NCBI GenBank assembly: GCA_011390465.1
Contig: JAABSH010000025.1
Location: 1-51,066, forward strand
Source: Desulfobacteraceae bacterium
GTDB lineage: Bacteria > Desulfobacterota > Desulfobacteria > Desulfobacterales > Desulfosalsimonadaceae
DNA: 51,066 nucleotides
Direction: 5' to 3'
The notes under the pieces were generated by a model. The model had not been told where the DNA came from, searched no databases, and saw only the letters and a list, made by a program, of their open reading frames with translations. Of this stretch, positions 42,188-50,685 are shown in pieces. The position numbers and the translations under genes were made by a program. Numbering within the stretch: the stretch's first letter is position 1; each line of letters opens with the position of its first letter.

Positions 42188-44539
42188 CTAAGTTTTGTCC
42201 AGCACATCCCGCACCCGGTCTGCCAGCTCATTCATGGAAAAGGGTTTCTGGATGAACGCGACATTTTTTTCGAGAATGCCGTGGTGGGCGATGACATCAG
42301 CGGTATAGCCGGACATGAACAGGGTTTTAAGACCGGGATATACTGCCACCAGGTTCCGGGCCAGGTCTTTTCCGTTCATTTCCGGCATGATCACATCGGT
42401 CATCAAGAGATCAATATTATCGGGATGGGTCTTGCCGATGTCAATGGCCTGGGAGGGAGTGTTTGCCGGGAGCACCTGGTATCCCATGTTTTCCAGCATG
42501 TCCTGCACCATTTCCAGGATGGCGGCCTCATCTTCCACCACCAGAAGGGTTTCCGCGCCGCCGGAAGGACTTTTCTGCCGGCTTTCAGCCGTTGCCGGCG
42601 GCGATGGTTCCGTGTCCGTAGGCAGAAAAAGGTCAAAGGTGGTTCCCTTTCCGGGATGGCTTGTAACACTGATAAATCCGTTATTTTGCCGGACAATACC
42701 GTAAATCATGGAAAGCCCCAGTCCGGTGCCTTGGCCCACCGCCTTGGTGGTGAAAAACGGTTCAAACAGCTTTCCACGGATTTCCGTATCCATGCCGCAG
42801 CCGTCGTCTTTCACAGACAGCCGGACATAATCGCCGGGCACGCTGTCCGGATGACGGGTGCAGAAGGTATGGTCCACGGAAATGTTTTTTGTTCGAATTA
42901 TGATGTTTCCCACACCGCTGATAGCATCCCGGGCGTTGACGCAAAGGTTGGCAAGTATCTGGTCCACCTGGGCCGGATCCATTTTCACCGGCCACAGATT
43001 GGCTCCGGGCTCCCATATCAGATGAATATCTTCGCCGATCAGCCGCCGGAGCATGGAGATCATGCCGCTGACGGTATCGTTTAAAAAAAGCTGTTTCGGT
43101 GAAATCGTCTGTTTCCGGGCAAATGCCAGTAACTGCCGCGTGAGATCCGTTGCCCGTTGGGCCGCGCGGTGAATTTCCGAAATGGATTTAAACAGGGGAT
43201 GGGCCGGGTCGGTTTTATGGATGGCAAGATCTGCCTGGCCGATGATCACCCCCAGCATGTTGTTGAAATCGTGGGCCACGCCGCCGGCCAGCCGGCCGAT
43301 GGATTCCATTTTCTGGGACTGGTTCAGAAGCTCCTGAAGTTTTTCTTTTTCCGCCTCCGCTGCTTTGCGGTCAGTGATATCCGTAAAAAAAGAAAGGGTG
43401 GCAGGTTTATCATCCCAGGGAACCAGAGAGGAACTGACTTCCACCCATTTGTCTGATCCCGCAGCTGTGATAATCCGGAAGGAATACTCTTTTTTAACGG
43501 ATTTTCCGGCCATTATAAGGGAATAATTATCCATGACCCGCTGCCGGTCCTCCGGATGGATAAAATCGAAAAGCGGTTGGCTGATAAGGATTTTTACCGG
43601 ATACCCTGAAATTTCCGATAATGCCGGATTGGACAAAAGGATACGGCCGTCTTTTGAAATCAGAATGCCTTCACTGGCGTTTTCAAATAAAAACCGATAA
43701 TTTTCCTCGCTTTTGCGCAGGGAGTCTTCTGAGAGTTTGCGGGCCGTGATATCACTCATGAAGTTGAGCGTGGCGGGCTGGCCGTCCCATTCAATGGCCA
43801 CCACATTGAGATCCACCCACCGGATGTCTTGGGCTGCGGTTACAATCCGGAATGCATACTGGGGCGGCAGATCCTCCCCCTGTAGCCGCCGGAGGTGCCG
43901 GTCGATTACAAGGGCGCGATCGTCCGGATGAATGAAATCCACAAAAGACCGGGCTGTCAGGGTCTCTTTCGAATACCCGATCATGCTCTCCGTGCGGGGA
44001 TTGATGAATTTCAGTTTGCCGCCCTGGGCCACAAAAAGCGCTTCTCCGGCATTTTCAACCAGAACCCGGTATTTTTTTTCACTTTCTTTTAATGCCGCTT
44101 CCGTGCGCTTGCGGTCAGTGATGTCATAGACCTGGAGCAGGGAGTTCGGCCGGCCGCGGGTATCGGTAAAAACCGTGCTCTGCACTTCCGCGATGCGGCG
44201 GGACTGGTCTTTTTTGATAAAGATTACCTCATACCGGTCCGGAACAGATTCGCCGCGCTGCCGCCGGGTATAGCGGTCTATGGCGAGCTGCCTGCTTTCT
44301 CCAGCCAGCACAAAGAAAAAATCCTCACCCAGAATTTCTTTTTCAGAATATCCGGTAATCCGGCAGAACTCATTGTTAATATAGGTATATTGGGATCGGT
44401 CATTTACAATGGAAATACCCATGGGGGAGGTTTCCACCATGGTCCGGAACAGGGCTTCGCTGGCGCGCAGGGACGCTTCCGCAGGTTCCAGTTCGCGGAT
44501 ACGTTTTTCCAATTCCTCATAGGTGGGTTTCTGGGGCAT
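42188..44539 (-). CDS. Hybrid sensor histidine kinase with three PAS domains and a receiver
   Basis: The 783-aa protein has an N-terminal short coiled coil (PTYEELEKRIRELE), three PAS/PAC units (about 20-145, 150-270 and 275-395), a HisKA domain with His423 in GGVAHDFNN, an HATPase_c domain (DDGCGMD, GQGTGLGLSMIYG) and a C-terminal receiver (about 660-783). The receiver's phospho-acceptor is Asp715 in LMTDVIMPEMNG and its lysine is in QKPFS. No membrane segment is seen, so a cytoplasmic sensor is likely. The ATG at 44539 has AGGAGA upstream. It is convergent with doeC; no separate response regulator gene is adjacent. A regulatory link to the ectoine genes is possible but unproven. Confidence 0.92.
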   Translation of the reverse strand: MPQKPTYEELEKRIRELEPAEASLRASEALFRTMVETSPMGISIVNDRSQYTYINNEFCRITGYSEKEILGEDFFFVLAGESRQLAIDRYTRRQRGESVPDRYEVIFIKKDQSRRIAEVQSTVFTDTRGRPNSLLQVYDITDRKRTEAALKESEKKYRVLVENAGEALFVAQGGKLKFINPRTESMIGYSKETLTARSFVDFIHPDDRALVIDRHLRRLQGEDLPPQYAFRIVTAAQDIRWVDLNVVAIEWDGQPATLNFMSDITARKLSEDSLRKSEENYRFLFENASEGILISKDGRILLSNPALSEISGYPVKILISQPLFDFIHPEDRQRVMDNYSLIMAGKSVKKEYSFRIITAAGSDKWVEVSSSLVPWDDKPATLSFFTDITDRKAAEAEKEKLQELLNQSQKMESIGRLAGGVAHDFNNMLGVIIGQADLAIHKTDPAHPLFKSISEIHRAAQRATDLTRQLLAFARKQTISPKQLFLNDTVSGMISMLRRLIGEDIHLIWEPGANLWPVKMDPAQVDQILANLCVNARDAISGVGNIIIRTKNISVDHTFCTRHPDSVPGDYVRLSVKDDGCGMDTEIRGKLFEPFFTTKAVGQGTGLGLSMIYGIVRQNNGFISVTSHPGKGTTFDLFLPTDTEPSPPATAESRQKSPSGGAETLLVVEDEAAILEMVQDMLENMGYQVLPANTPSQAIDIGKTHPDNIDLLMTDVIMPEMNGKDLARNLVAVYPGLKTLFMSGYTADVIAHHGILEKNVAFIQKPFSMNELADRVRDVLDKT

Positions 44540-44733
44540 ATGTCTCCTGGCGCCAAACTCTCCGGACCGGCCGGATGTTTCCGGTGCAGCATTATTATAC
44601 TGGAATCGATTCTGTGTAAACCGATTTGCAAAAAAGTGTTCAGGAATGAAAAATAATAACAATTGCCGGTAAAAGATGCAATTGTTTTGCGTGATATGAT
44701 CCTGGCTGCACCCGCTTACGAATTTTTTGCCTG

Positions 44734-44760
44734 TTGACAGCCGATATTATTTGATATAAA
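44734..44760 (+). promoter_or_regulatory. Candidate promoter of tRNA-Leu
   Basis: TTGACA at 44734-44739 and TATAAA at 44755-44760 with 15-bp spacing, about 24 bp before the tRNA. Confidence 0.42.
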
Positions 44761-44783
44761 AAACGCAAGTATTAAAAATTTGT

Positions 44784-44870
44784 GCCGGAGTGGTGGAATT
44801 GGTAGACGCAGAGGACTCAAAATCCTCCGCCCGCAAGGGTGTGCGAGTTCAAGTCTCGCCTCCGGCACCA
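44784..44870 (+). tRNA. tRNA-Leu, anticodon CAA
   Basis: GCCGGAG (44784-44790) pairs with CTCCGGC (44860-44866), followed by A and an encoded CCA. The anticodon loop CTCAAAA gives CAA, reading UUG. A long variable arm is present as expected for leucine. It marks the left edge of an accessory region. Confidence 0.95.
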
Positions 44871-44878
44871 TCTAAAAT

Positions 44879-44916
44879 AAAGGGTTTAGTAAGATTGTTC
44901 TTGCTGAACCTTTTTT
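44879..44916 (+). terminator. Rho-independent terminator after tRNA-Leu
   Basis: AAGGGTTTAGTAAG pairs with CTTGCTGAACC, with some G-U pairs, across a 6-nt loop. A run of T follows. Confidence 0.7.
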
Positions 44917-44934
44917 ATTTGGTGTCGATCTGGT

Positions 44935-45972
44935 TCACAGGTCTTCCAGCAAACGAGAGATTTGCTTTGGTGACGGTAGCTGGCCTTCAAGAGATTTGGG
45001 CAGGGTCCGGGTGATTTCATAGGTAGCCACGCCGATGGGTTTACGGACGTCATGGAGGGCATACTCTACAACCGTGCGGTTCTTTTCTTTGCAGAGAATG
45101 ATACCGATGGAGGGACCTTCATCCGCCTGGCGGACCTGCCGATCCAGGGCCGTCAGGTAAAACTGAATTTTGCCGACAAATTCCGGCATGAATTTGCCGA
45201 TCTTCAGCTCGATGGCTACCAGGGCCTTGAGCCGGCGGTGGAAAAGCAGGAGGTCGATAAAATATTCGTCACCATCCACTTCCAGCCGATACTGACTGCC
45301 CATGAGTGCAAACATGCCGCCCATGGCCCGGAGGAAATCTTCAATCCGGGCGATCAGCGCTTTTTCCAGTTTTCGCTCGCTATGGTCCTCCCCGAGTTCC
45401 AGAAAATCAAAGGTGTATTCGTCTTTAACCGCCAGCTTGGCCTGGGCGCGAAGGGCCGGGGTCAGGGCCTGATCGAAATTGGTCTGGCCCAAAAGAGATT
45501 TTTCATAACTCTGGTTGTCGATCTGGTGAATGAGCACATTCTTGGACCACCCGAACTTGCGGGTCATACGGATGTAAAATTCCCGTTCCAAGGGATCTTT
45601 GCAGCGTTGAAGAATGACCAGATTGTGGCTCCAGCCGATTTGTGCAACCAGTGGTTGCACTCGTTCATCCTTCCGGTAAAGCAGATAAAATTCACGCATA
45701 TAAAAGACATTGCGCCGGGAAAAGCCGCTAATACCCGAAAATTCGGATCGCAGATCCTTGGACAGCTGCTCCGCAATGGATGAACCATGTTGCGCATCCG
45801 CCTGACGCTCCACGATCATCCGCCCGATATCCCAATAAAGTCCCACCAATTCAGTGTTGACCGCCTTCAAGGCCGCATATTGGGCCGAGCGGATGCGTTC
45901 TTTGATCTCTGCCAGCAGGTCCGGGTAATTCCCCGATTTAGTGAGGCTGTTTTTTGATGTTTTGTCAGTCAT
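44935..45972 (-). CDS. YhcG/DUF1016-family PD-(D/E)XK nuclease domain protein
   Basis: This 345-aa protein has the two-part YhcG structure. The N-terminal DUF1016 domain (about 15-150) contains LVGLYWDIGRMIVERQ and FSRRNVFYMREFYLLY. The C-terminal nuclease-like domain (about 190-330) contains YFIDLLLFHRRLKALVAIELK, which supplies the D and E-x-K residues. Such genes are widely scattered on mobile DNA and may act in recombination or defence; the role is not settled. It lies just after tRNA-Leu on the opposite strand. Relatives are often beside restriction systems, but none is seen here. Confidence 0.88.
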   Translation of the reverse strand: MTDKTSKNSLTKSGNYPDLLAEIKERIRSAQYAALKAVNTELVGLYWDIGRMIVERQADAQHGSSIAEQLSKDLRSEFSGISGFSRRNVFYMREFYLLYRKDERVQPLVAQIGWSHNLVILQRCKDPLEREFYIRMTRKFGWSKNVLIHQIDNQSYEKSLLGQTNFDQALTPALRAQAKLAVKDEYTFDFLELGEDHSERKLEKALIARIEDFLRAMGGMFALMGSQYRLEVDGDEYFIDLLLFHRRLKALVAIELKIGKFMPEFVGKIQFYLTALDRQVRQADEGPSIGIILCKEKNRTVVEYALHDVRKPIGVATYEITRTLPKSLEGQLPSPKQISRLLEDL

Positions 45973-46136
45973 TTTCCCGCATGTCCCTATACATGATTCA
46001 TTGGCCGCTGCAAATCCTTGTCAATGTTTGTTTTAATTGGTCTTTGTCATGGGAAATTAAAATTATATTAAAAAATCCATGGGGTTAAGTCAACGCTTAT
46101 TCGGAAACCATACAAAATCAGAGAATCATCTCATGA

Positions 46137-46640
46137 CCTTCTTCCTGGCTGTATGAATTCCTGGGCGTTAAATTTTATGGGCACCGAGAGTATATCCAGT
46201 ACAAGTATTCCACCCTGTGCAAACTCCTGCCCCTCAGGCGGCAAAAAGCCTTGTCCCGTTCCCGGCAGCAGCTTGAAGGCGCTCACGCGGAGTTGAAAAA
46301 AACCGGTTTTCTGGACCGTCATACCTGGATTCCGATCGGGGGGATCAAAAACGACTGGTACGTTCGGTATGTTCCCGGCATTCGGTTTTTTGATGAACTG
46401 CGGGCTTTGGAGCAAAAGCCGCCGGAAGAGAGTGAGTCTGCCCATGTGGTTGAAGAAATGACAAGCAAGGCAGATGCCGCACCTGTCGGTGGTTTTGAGC
46501 CTTTTGGCAAAAATTCCGATTTTGATCCGGTTTGGTTGGAATTTGCCAATGTGGTGCGAAAATACCGGGAATTTGATCTTCATTTTTTGAAGTGGCCACG
46601 CTTATTGACGCCGGTTCATCTATTCATGGAAAAATCTTGA
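46137..46640 (+). pseudogene. Relic of a plasmid replication initiator (RepA/RPA-like)
   Basis: The readable frame from about 46137 encodes LYEFLGVKFYGHREYIQYK, followed by STLCKLLPLRRQKALSRSR, a GAHAELKKTGFL segment and WYVRYVPG. This pattern fits the C-terminal part of RepA-type replication initiator proteins. In-frame TGA at 46134 and the lack of a proper start show that the N-terminal half is missing. The region after the homology (about 46410 on) is acidic and less conserved. It is probably inert and records past plasmid or phage-plasmid integration. Confidence 0.55.
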
Positions 46641-46695
46641 CAAACACACCCTTTAATTAGTATTTTTTTGGTTAAAAAAGGGGGTTGTTTGAATC

Positions 46696-48090
46696 ATGAT
46701 CCATCGTTTTGCAGAAAACTATTTACACATCTGGTATCAAAAAAAACGCAGAAAACCGCTGGTACTCAGAGGGGCGCGGCAGGTTGGCAAGTCCACGCTG
46801 GTTCGTGAATTTGCAAAAAATAACGGCCTGGTGTTAAATGAAATCAATCTGGAACAGCATTTATATTTGGATAAAACCTTTAAATCTCTTGATTTAGATA
46901 TTATCCTGCGGGAACTGGACGCGCTGGTGGGCAGAAATATAAATGCCCCTGACAGTATCTTATTTCTGGATGAAATTCAGGCAACCCCGCACGCTATCGC
47001 CGCGCTCCGGTATTTTTACGAGAACCGGCCGGATATACCCGTCATTTCCGCCGGCTCCCTGCTGGAATTTTCTCTGGCGGATACTTCTTTTTCCATGCCG
47101 GTGGGTCGCATTGAATATTATCACCTCGGACCTATGACGTTTTCAGAATTTTTAAACGCTGTTGAACCTGGATTGTCATCATATTTGTCTGAATTTCACA
47201 TTGGGTTTCGCAATAACCAGCCCATACCCGAAACCGCGCATCGAAAATTAACAAAACGTCAGAGAGAATTCCTGTTTGTCGGCGGTATGCCGGAAGCGGT
47301 TAACGTATTTGCTACAGAAAACAGCTTAACCGAAGTGACGGCTGTTCATCGTTCCATTGCCGAAACCTATCAGGATGATTTTTTAAAATATGCCAGACAA
47401 CAAGATCTGGCGTTAATGCAGATTGTGTTTCGCCAGATTCCCAGAATTATCGGGCAAAAAGTCAAATACAGCAATATTTCCAGGGAAAATAAATCCAGGG
47501 AGGTAAAATCCGTCATTGAGCTGTTGACCAAAGCCAGGATATGCCACCAGGTATTTCACAGTCATTGTTCCGGGGTGCCGTTGATGGCAGATGTCAATGA
47601 TAGTAAGAAGAACGCCTATAAACTGATTTTTATGGATGTCGGAATGGCTGCATGGCTCACAGGAACGGACTGGATTGCCATGCAGGCCTTGGATGGGCAG
47701 GCCCTTGTGAATGAAGGAAAACTTGCCGAGCAATTCATCGGTCAGCATCTGTTGAATCCATTTGCGCCGCCTCGGCTGACCTACTGGTTGCGGGAAGCAA
47801 AATCCGCAAACGCGGAAGTTGATTATGTCACGACAAGCGGAAATGAAATCGTTCCCATTGAAGTTAAAGCCGGTAAAAGTGGCACGCTAAAGTCCTTGCA
47901 GCAGATTGCGGCAAATAAAAAAATATCTTTATGTGTCCGCTTTGATCTCAACCCGCCAGCCATTCAGGATGTCACATACTCCACCAGAGTAGGCGAAGAA
48001 AGTGTTGACGTCGCATATACCCTTCTTTCGCTTCCCCTTTATCTCGTTGGTGAATTGCCGAGGATATTGGATGAAATCAGAATCGGCTGA
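46696..48090 (+). CDS. AAA-type ATPase with DUF4143 domain
   Basis: The 464-aa protein has a Walker A GARQVGKS at residues 26-33, a Walker B ILFLDEIQ near 90, the sensor-like SAGSLLEFSL, and a C-terminal DUF4143 domain with the restriction-like element NAEVDYVTTSGNEIVPIEVKAGK-type core (E, D, E-x-K). This family (DUF4143 ATPases) is very common on mobile and accessory DNA; the function is not established. GGGGG precedes the ATG, and TTGACA at 46637 could be a -35 box. It is one of two intact members here, and they are only distantly similar to each other. Confidence 0.88.
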   Translation: MIHRFAENYLHIWYQKKRRKPLVLRGARQVGKSTLVREFAKNNGLVLNEINLEQHLYLDKTFKSLDLDIILRELDALVGRNINAPDSILFLDEIQATPHAIAALRYFYENRPDIPVISAGSLLEFSLADTSFSMPVGRIEYYHLGPMTFSEFLNAVEPGLSSYLSEFHIGFRNNQPIPETAHRKLTKRQREFLFVGGMPEAVNVFATENSLTEVTAVHRSIAETYQDDFLKYARQQDLALMQIVFRQIPRIIGQKVKYSNISRENKSREVKSVIELLTKARICHQVFHSHCSGVPLMADVNDSKKNAYKLIFMDVGMAAWLTGTDWIAMQALDGQALVNEGKLAEQFIGQHLLNPFAPPRLTYWLREAKSANAEVDYVTTSGNEIVPIEVKAGKSGTLKSLQQIAANKKISLCVRFDLNPPAIQDVTYSTRVGEESVDVAYTLLSLPLYLVGELPRILDEIRIG

Positions 48091-48107
48091 TTTATTATCG
48101 GCGATGA

Positions 48108-48371
48108 TTAGCCGGCAAGCAGCCACTTCCAAAGCGGGCGTATCATGATTTCTTCACCATCCTGGTGTAATGTCTCTTCATGAGACTGAGTCAAAATATA
48201 CCCGCGCTCACTCTTAAAATACGATAATGCTTCTAAAAGCCCGCTGATTTCTCTTTTTCGTGTTTTTGGGTCATTTATTGAATAACTGACGTTAACAATT
48301 AATGGTCCGTCATCTGTTCTGCAGTAAAAATCAACTTCCTGGTTTTGCAAAAAGTAATAAACTTCCCGGTA
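48108..48371 (-). pseudogene. C-terminal relic of a DUF4143 ATPase
   Basis: About 88 codons read as YREVYYFLQNQEVDFYCR, then VNVSYSINDPKTRKREISGL and a tail ending WKWLLAG, matching the C-terminal end of DUF4143 ATPases (EVDF nuclease-like core and DPxTRxREIxGL). The frame is closed by a stop at 48372-48374, and no ATPase part precedes it. It lies on the strand opposite to the two intact family members. Confidence 0.7.
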
Positions 48372-48473
48372 TTATTATCCTTTTGAATAAGGACAATAAT
48401 TGATTTTTTTATCCTCTTTGTAAAGGACGAAAAGGCAAAGTTTTTTATTTGTTGACAAAAGAAATATATTTAT

Positions 48474-48502
48474 GCAATTTGAATATTAAATATTCAAATT
48501 GC
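48474..48502. promoter_or_regulatory. Perfect 29-bp palindrome upstream of a DUF4143 ATPase
   Basis: Arms GCAATTTGAATATT (48474-48487) and AATATTCAAATTGC (48489-48502) are perfectly complementary around one A. The palindrome ends 11 bp before the ATG at 48514 and directly abuts the AAGGA ribosome binding site. TTGACA at 48452-48457 lies just upstream, so the palindrome covers the expected -10/start region. An operator for a dimeric repressor or a leader hairpin are both possible. Confidence 0.6.
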
Positions 48503-48513
48503 AAGGATTTTAT

Positions 48514-49713
48514 ATGTTACCCAGGCAAATCGAGAGAAAAATCAGACAGGCTGCAGAACAATATCCGGTTATCACCCTTACCGGTCCCAGGCAATCAGGT
48601 AAAACCACGCTCATCCGTTCAATGTTTCCGGACATGCAATACTTTTCATTGGAGGACCCGGAACTGAGAAATCTGGCAAGTGAAGACCCTCGCGGTTTTC
48701 TTGCTCAGTTCCAGGAAAAAGGTGTCATTCTTGATGAAGTTCAACGGACGCCGGATCTCTTTTCTTATATTCAGACCCGTGTGGATGAGATTGACCGGCC
48801 GGGGCAGTTTATACTTTCAGGTTCCCAGAATTTCCTGTTAATGAAAAGTATCAGCCAGACCCTTGCCGGCAGGTGTGCAATTTTTCATCTGCTGCCGTTT
48901 TCTATTAATGAACTGAGACAACTTCCTCAACCGCCGCTGGAAGATATCGGGCAGAAGATCCCATCAATCCCTGAGCCGGGAGATACAAATGTATTCGATC
49001 CTTTGTTTACAGGGTTTTATCCTCGAATTCATGATAAAAAGCTGGATGCTCAGGACTGGCTGAAGAACTATACGCAAACATATCTGGAAAGAGATGTCCG
49101 GGATTTGATAAATATTGGAGATCTTGAATCCTTCAGGCGGTTTATGGGCTTATGCGCCGGACGGGCGGGGCAGCTTCTCAATTTAAGTTCACTGGCATCC
49201 GACTGTGGGATTACCCACACAACAGCTAAAAGATGGTTGTCTGTTCTTGAGACAGGTTTCATCGTCACCTTATTGCGTCCGCATTATCAAAATTTTAACA
49301 AACGTCTTGTCAAAACCCCAAAACTGTTTTTCCTCGATACAGGTCTCCTGTGCTACTTACTGAGAATCCGGAATCCGAAAGATCTTTTGTTGCATGCCGC
49401 ACGCGGCACCATATTTGAAAATTATGTCGTCGCTGAATTATTAAAAAGAAGGTTTCATGATGGGCTGGAACCGGATTTATACTTCTGGCGCGATTCAGCA
49501 GGACATGAACTGGATATTATCATTGATTTGGGCAATCAGCTCATTCCGGTTGAAGTCAAATCCGGCCAGACCCTTGCCAAGGATTTTTTTAAGGGCCTGA
49601 ATTTCTGGAAAACCATGTCAAATGATCCTTCCGCAGCGTCGGCATTGATATATGCCGGCAACCGATCTCTTTATCAAAAAAATACAGCTGTCTATTCCTG
49701 GTGGAACTTCTAA
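48514..49713 (+). CDS. AAA-type ATPase with DUF4143 domain
   Basis: The 399-aa protein has Walker A TGPRQSGKTT at 23-32, Walker B GVILDEVQ near 75, SGSQNFLLM as a sensor motif, and a C-terminal DUF4143 part with GHELDIIIDLGNQLIPVEVKSG, the D/E-x-K core of a PD-(D/E)XK-like domain. I chose ATG 48514, with AAGGA 6-7 bp upstream; a TTG at 48499 is in frame but lies in the palindrome. The family is abundant in anaerobes and on accessory DNA; the function is not established. Confidence 0.88.
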   Translation: MLPRQIERKIRQAAEQYPVITLTGPRQSGKTTLIRSMFPDMQYFSLEDPELRNLASEDPRGFLAQFQEKGVILDEVQRTPDLFSYIQTRVDEIDRPGQFILSGSQNFLLMKSISQTLAGRCAIFHLLPFSINELRQLPQPPLEDIGQKIPSIPEPGDTNVFDPLFTGFYPRIHDKKLDAQDWLKNYTQTYLERDVRDLINIGDLESFRRFMGLCAGRAGQLLNLSSLASDCGITHTTAKRWLSVLETGFIVTLLRPHYQNFNKRLVKTPKLFFLDTGLLCYLLRIRNPKDLLLHAARGTIFENYVVAELLKRRFHDGLEPDLYFWRDSAGHELDIIIDLGNQLIPVEVKSGQTLAKDFFKGLNFWKTMSNDPSAASALIYAGNRSLYQKNTAVYSWWNF

Positions 49714-49736
49714 AAAGAGTTCTATGCATGGCCTTT

Positions 49737-50328
49737 TTACCTGATGTGCCAACAAAGATCATAGCTTGTGCTTCGTCCTCCGCCCGGATTTAAACGCAGC
49801 AGACCCTTTTGCACAAGATCGGCCAGTTCTCTTTGGGCCGTTGCTTTGCTGACATGCCCCATGGCAGCATATTTGCGGTTTGTCAGTCCGCCTTGAAAAC
49901 CGCCGGGGCCGGCTTCCAGCAGTCGATTGATGATTTTAGTTTGTCGCTCCTTTAAATCGATCTGCGCATAATATTGCCAGAACCGGGTTTTGAGCATGAC
50001 ATTGGAAAGCAGGTTTTCCGAGCCAAGGATGGCTCTGGTCATACATTCTATAAACCACGTTATCCAACTGGAGATGTCTCCATCTGCTGTGTTGGTGTGT
50101 TCGAGAATTTCATAATAGTCATCGCGATCTGCCATGATCTGTGCGGAAAGGCTGTAATATCGGGTTGACAGGTGAAAGGGCCATTTCTGTCAAAGCCCGG
50201 GCGATCCTTCCGTTGCCGTCTTCAAATGGATGAAGTATGACGAATCTCAAATGGCCCACAGCGCCTCGAAGCAGGCCATCCATCTCAGTGCGGCTTGCAT
50301 TCCACCAATTGTTTTGATTGTTTTTGTG
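49737..50328 (-). pseudogene. Truncated, frameshifted Fic-family protein gene
   Basis: Upstream, from about 50328, the minus strand reads RTEMDGLLRGAVGHLRFVIL followed by the Fic motif HPFEDGNGR, the AMP-transfer active site. At the C-run 50162-50164 the frame shifts by one base, and the rest (RYYSLSAQIMADRDDYYEIL and a winged-helix-like tail ending YDLCWHIR) continues in another frame. An in-frame TAA at 50329-50331 cuts off the normal N-terminal half, including the usual inhibitory and DUF4172 parts. The gene is therefore broken twice and probably non-functional. A 132-aa piece could be translated from ATG 50135. Confidence 0.75.
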
Positions 50329-50685
50329 TTAAGATTTCAGCTCTGGCCTGTTGCCTGAGGTCAACCCCCCATTCTTTAACCTGTGCCTAAATTGTGCCCG
50401 TCAAGCTCAAAAATTTTCAAATAATTACAAACAAAAACAAAACCCGCAGCTCAAAGTTAACGATAAGGTAAAGATGCTCTTGACAAAGACAGTGTTTGAC
50501 ATACAAAATAATTTTTTCAGGTTAGCCGGTTCTCTCACGGTTTCTTGTCGAAATCGAAATCAATACCGGAAAGAACAGGATTCATTGCGCCAAAGGGATA
50601 ACCGGATTTAAATCATATAATTTTTTTGAAAATATTGTTGTTTTCAGAATTGGGGATAACCACAAAAGAAGAAAGGAAAAACACC
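50329..50685. other. 357-bp gap between the Fic relic and acyl-CoA dehydrogenase
   Basis: I see no convincing gene here. An 86-codon frame at 50351-50611 has no ribosome binding site and an irregular composition. The region contains a promoter candidate (50480-50507) for the following gene and marks the right edge of the accessory region. Confidence 0.55.
50480..50507 (+). promoter_or_regulatory. Candidate promoter of the acyl-CoA dehydrogenase gene
   Basis: TTGACA at 50480-50485 and TACAAA at 50502-50507 with a 16-bp spacer. A second TTGACA at 50496 lacks a -10 box. The leader would be about 170 nt. Confidence 0.38.

Noticed and set aside
46131-46583. 150-codon frame antisense to the replication initiator relic
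   Set aside because: The forward frame shows recognisable protein-family sequence, the reverse does not.
44871-50330. CRISPR array or known anti-phage cluster in the island
   Set aside because: No regularly spaced repeats and no cas or characterised defence genes; YhcG, DUF4143 and Fic genes alone do not establish a defence system.
50351-50611. 86-codon frame before the acyl-CoA dehydrogenase gene
   Set aside because: No ribosome site, overlaps promoter-like sequence, and no recognisable domain.
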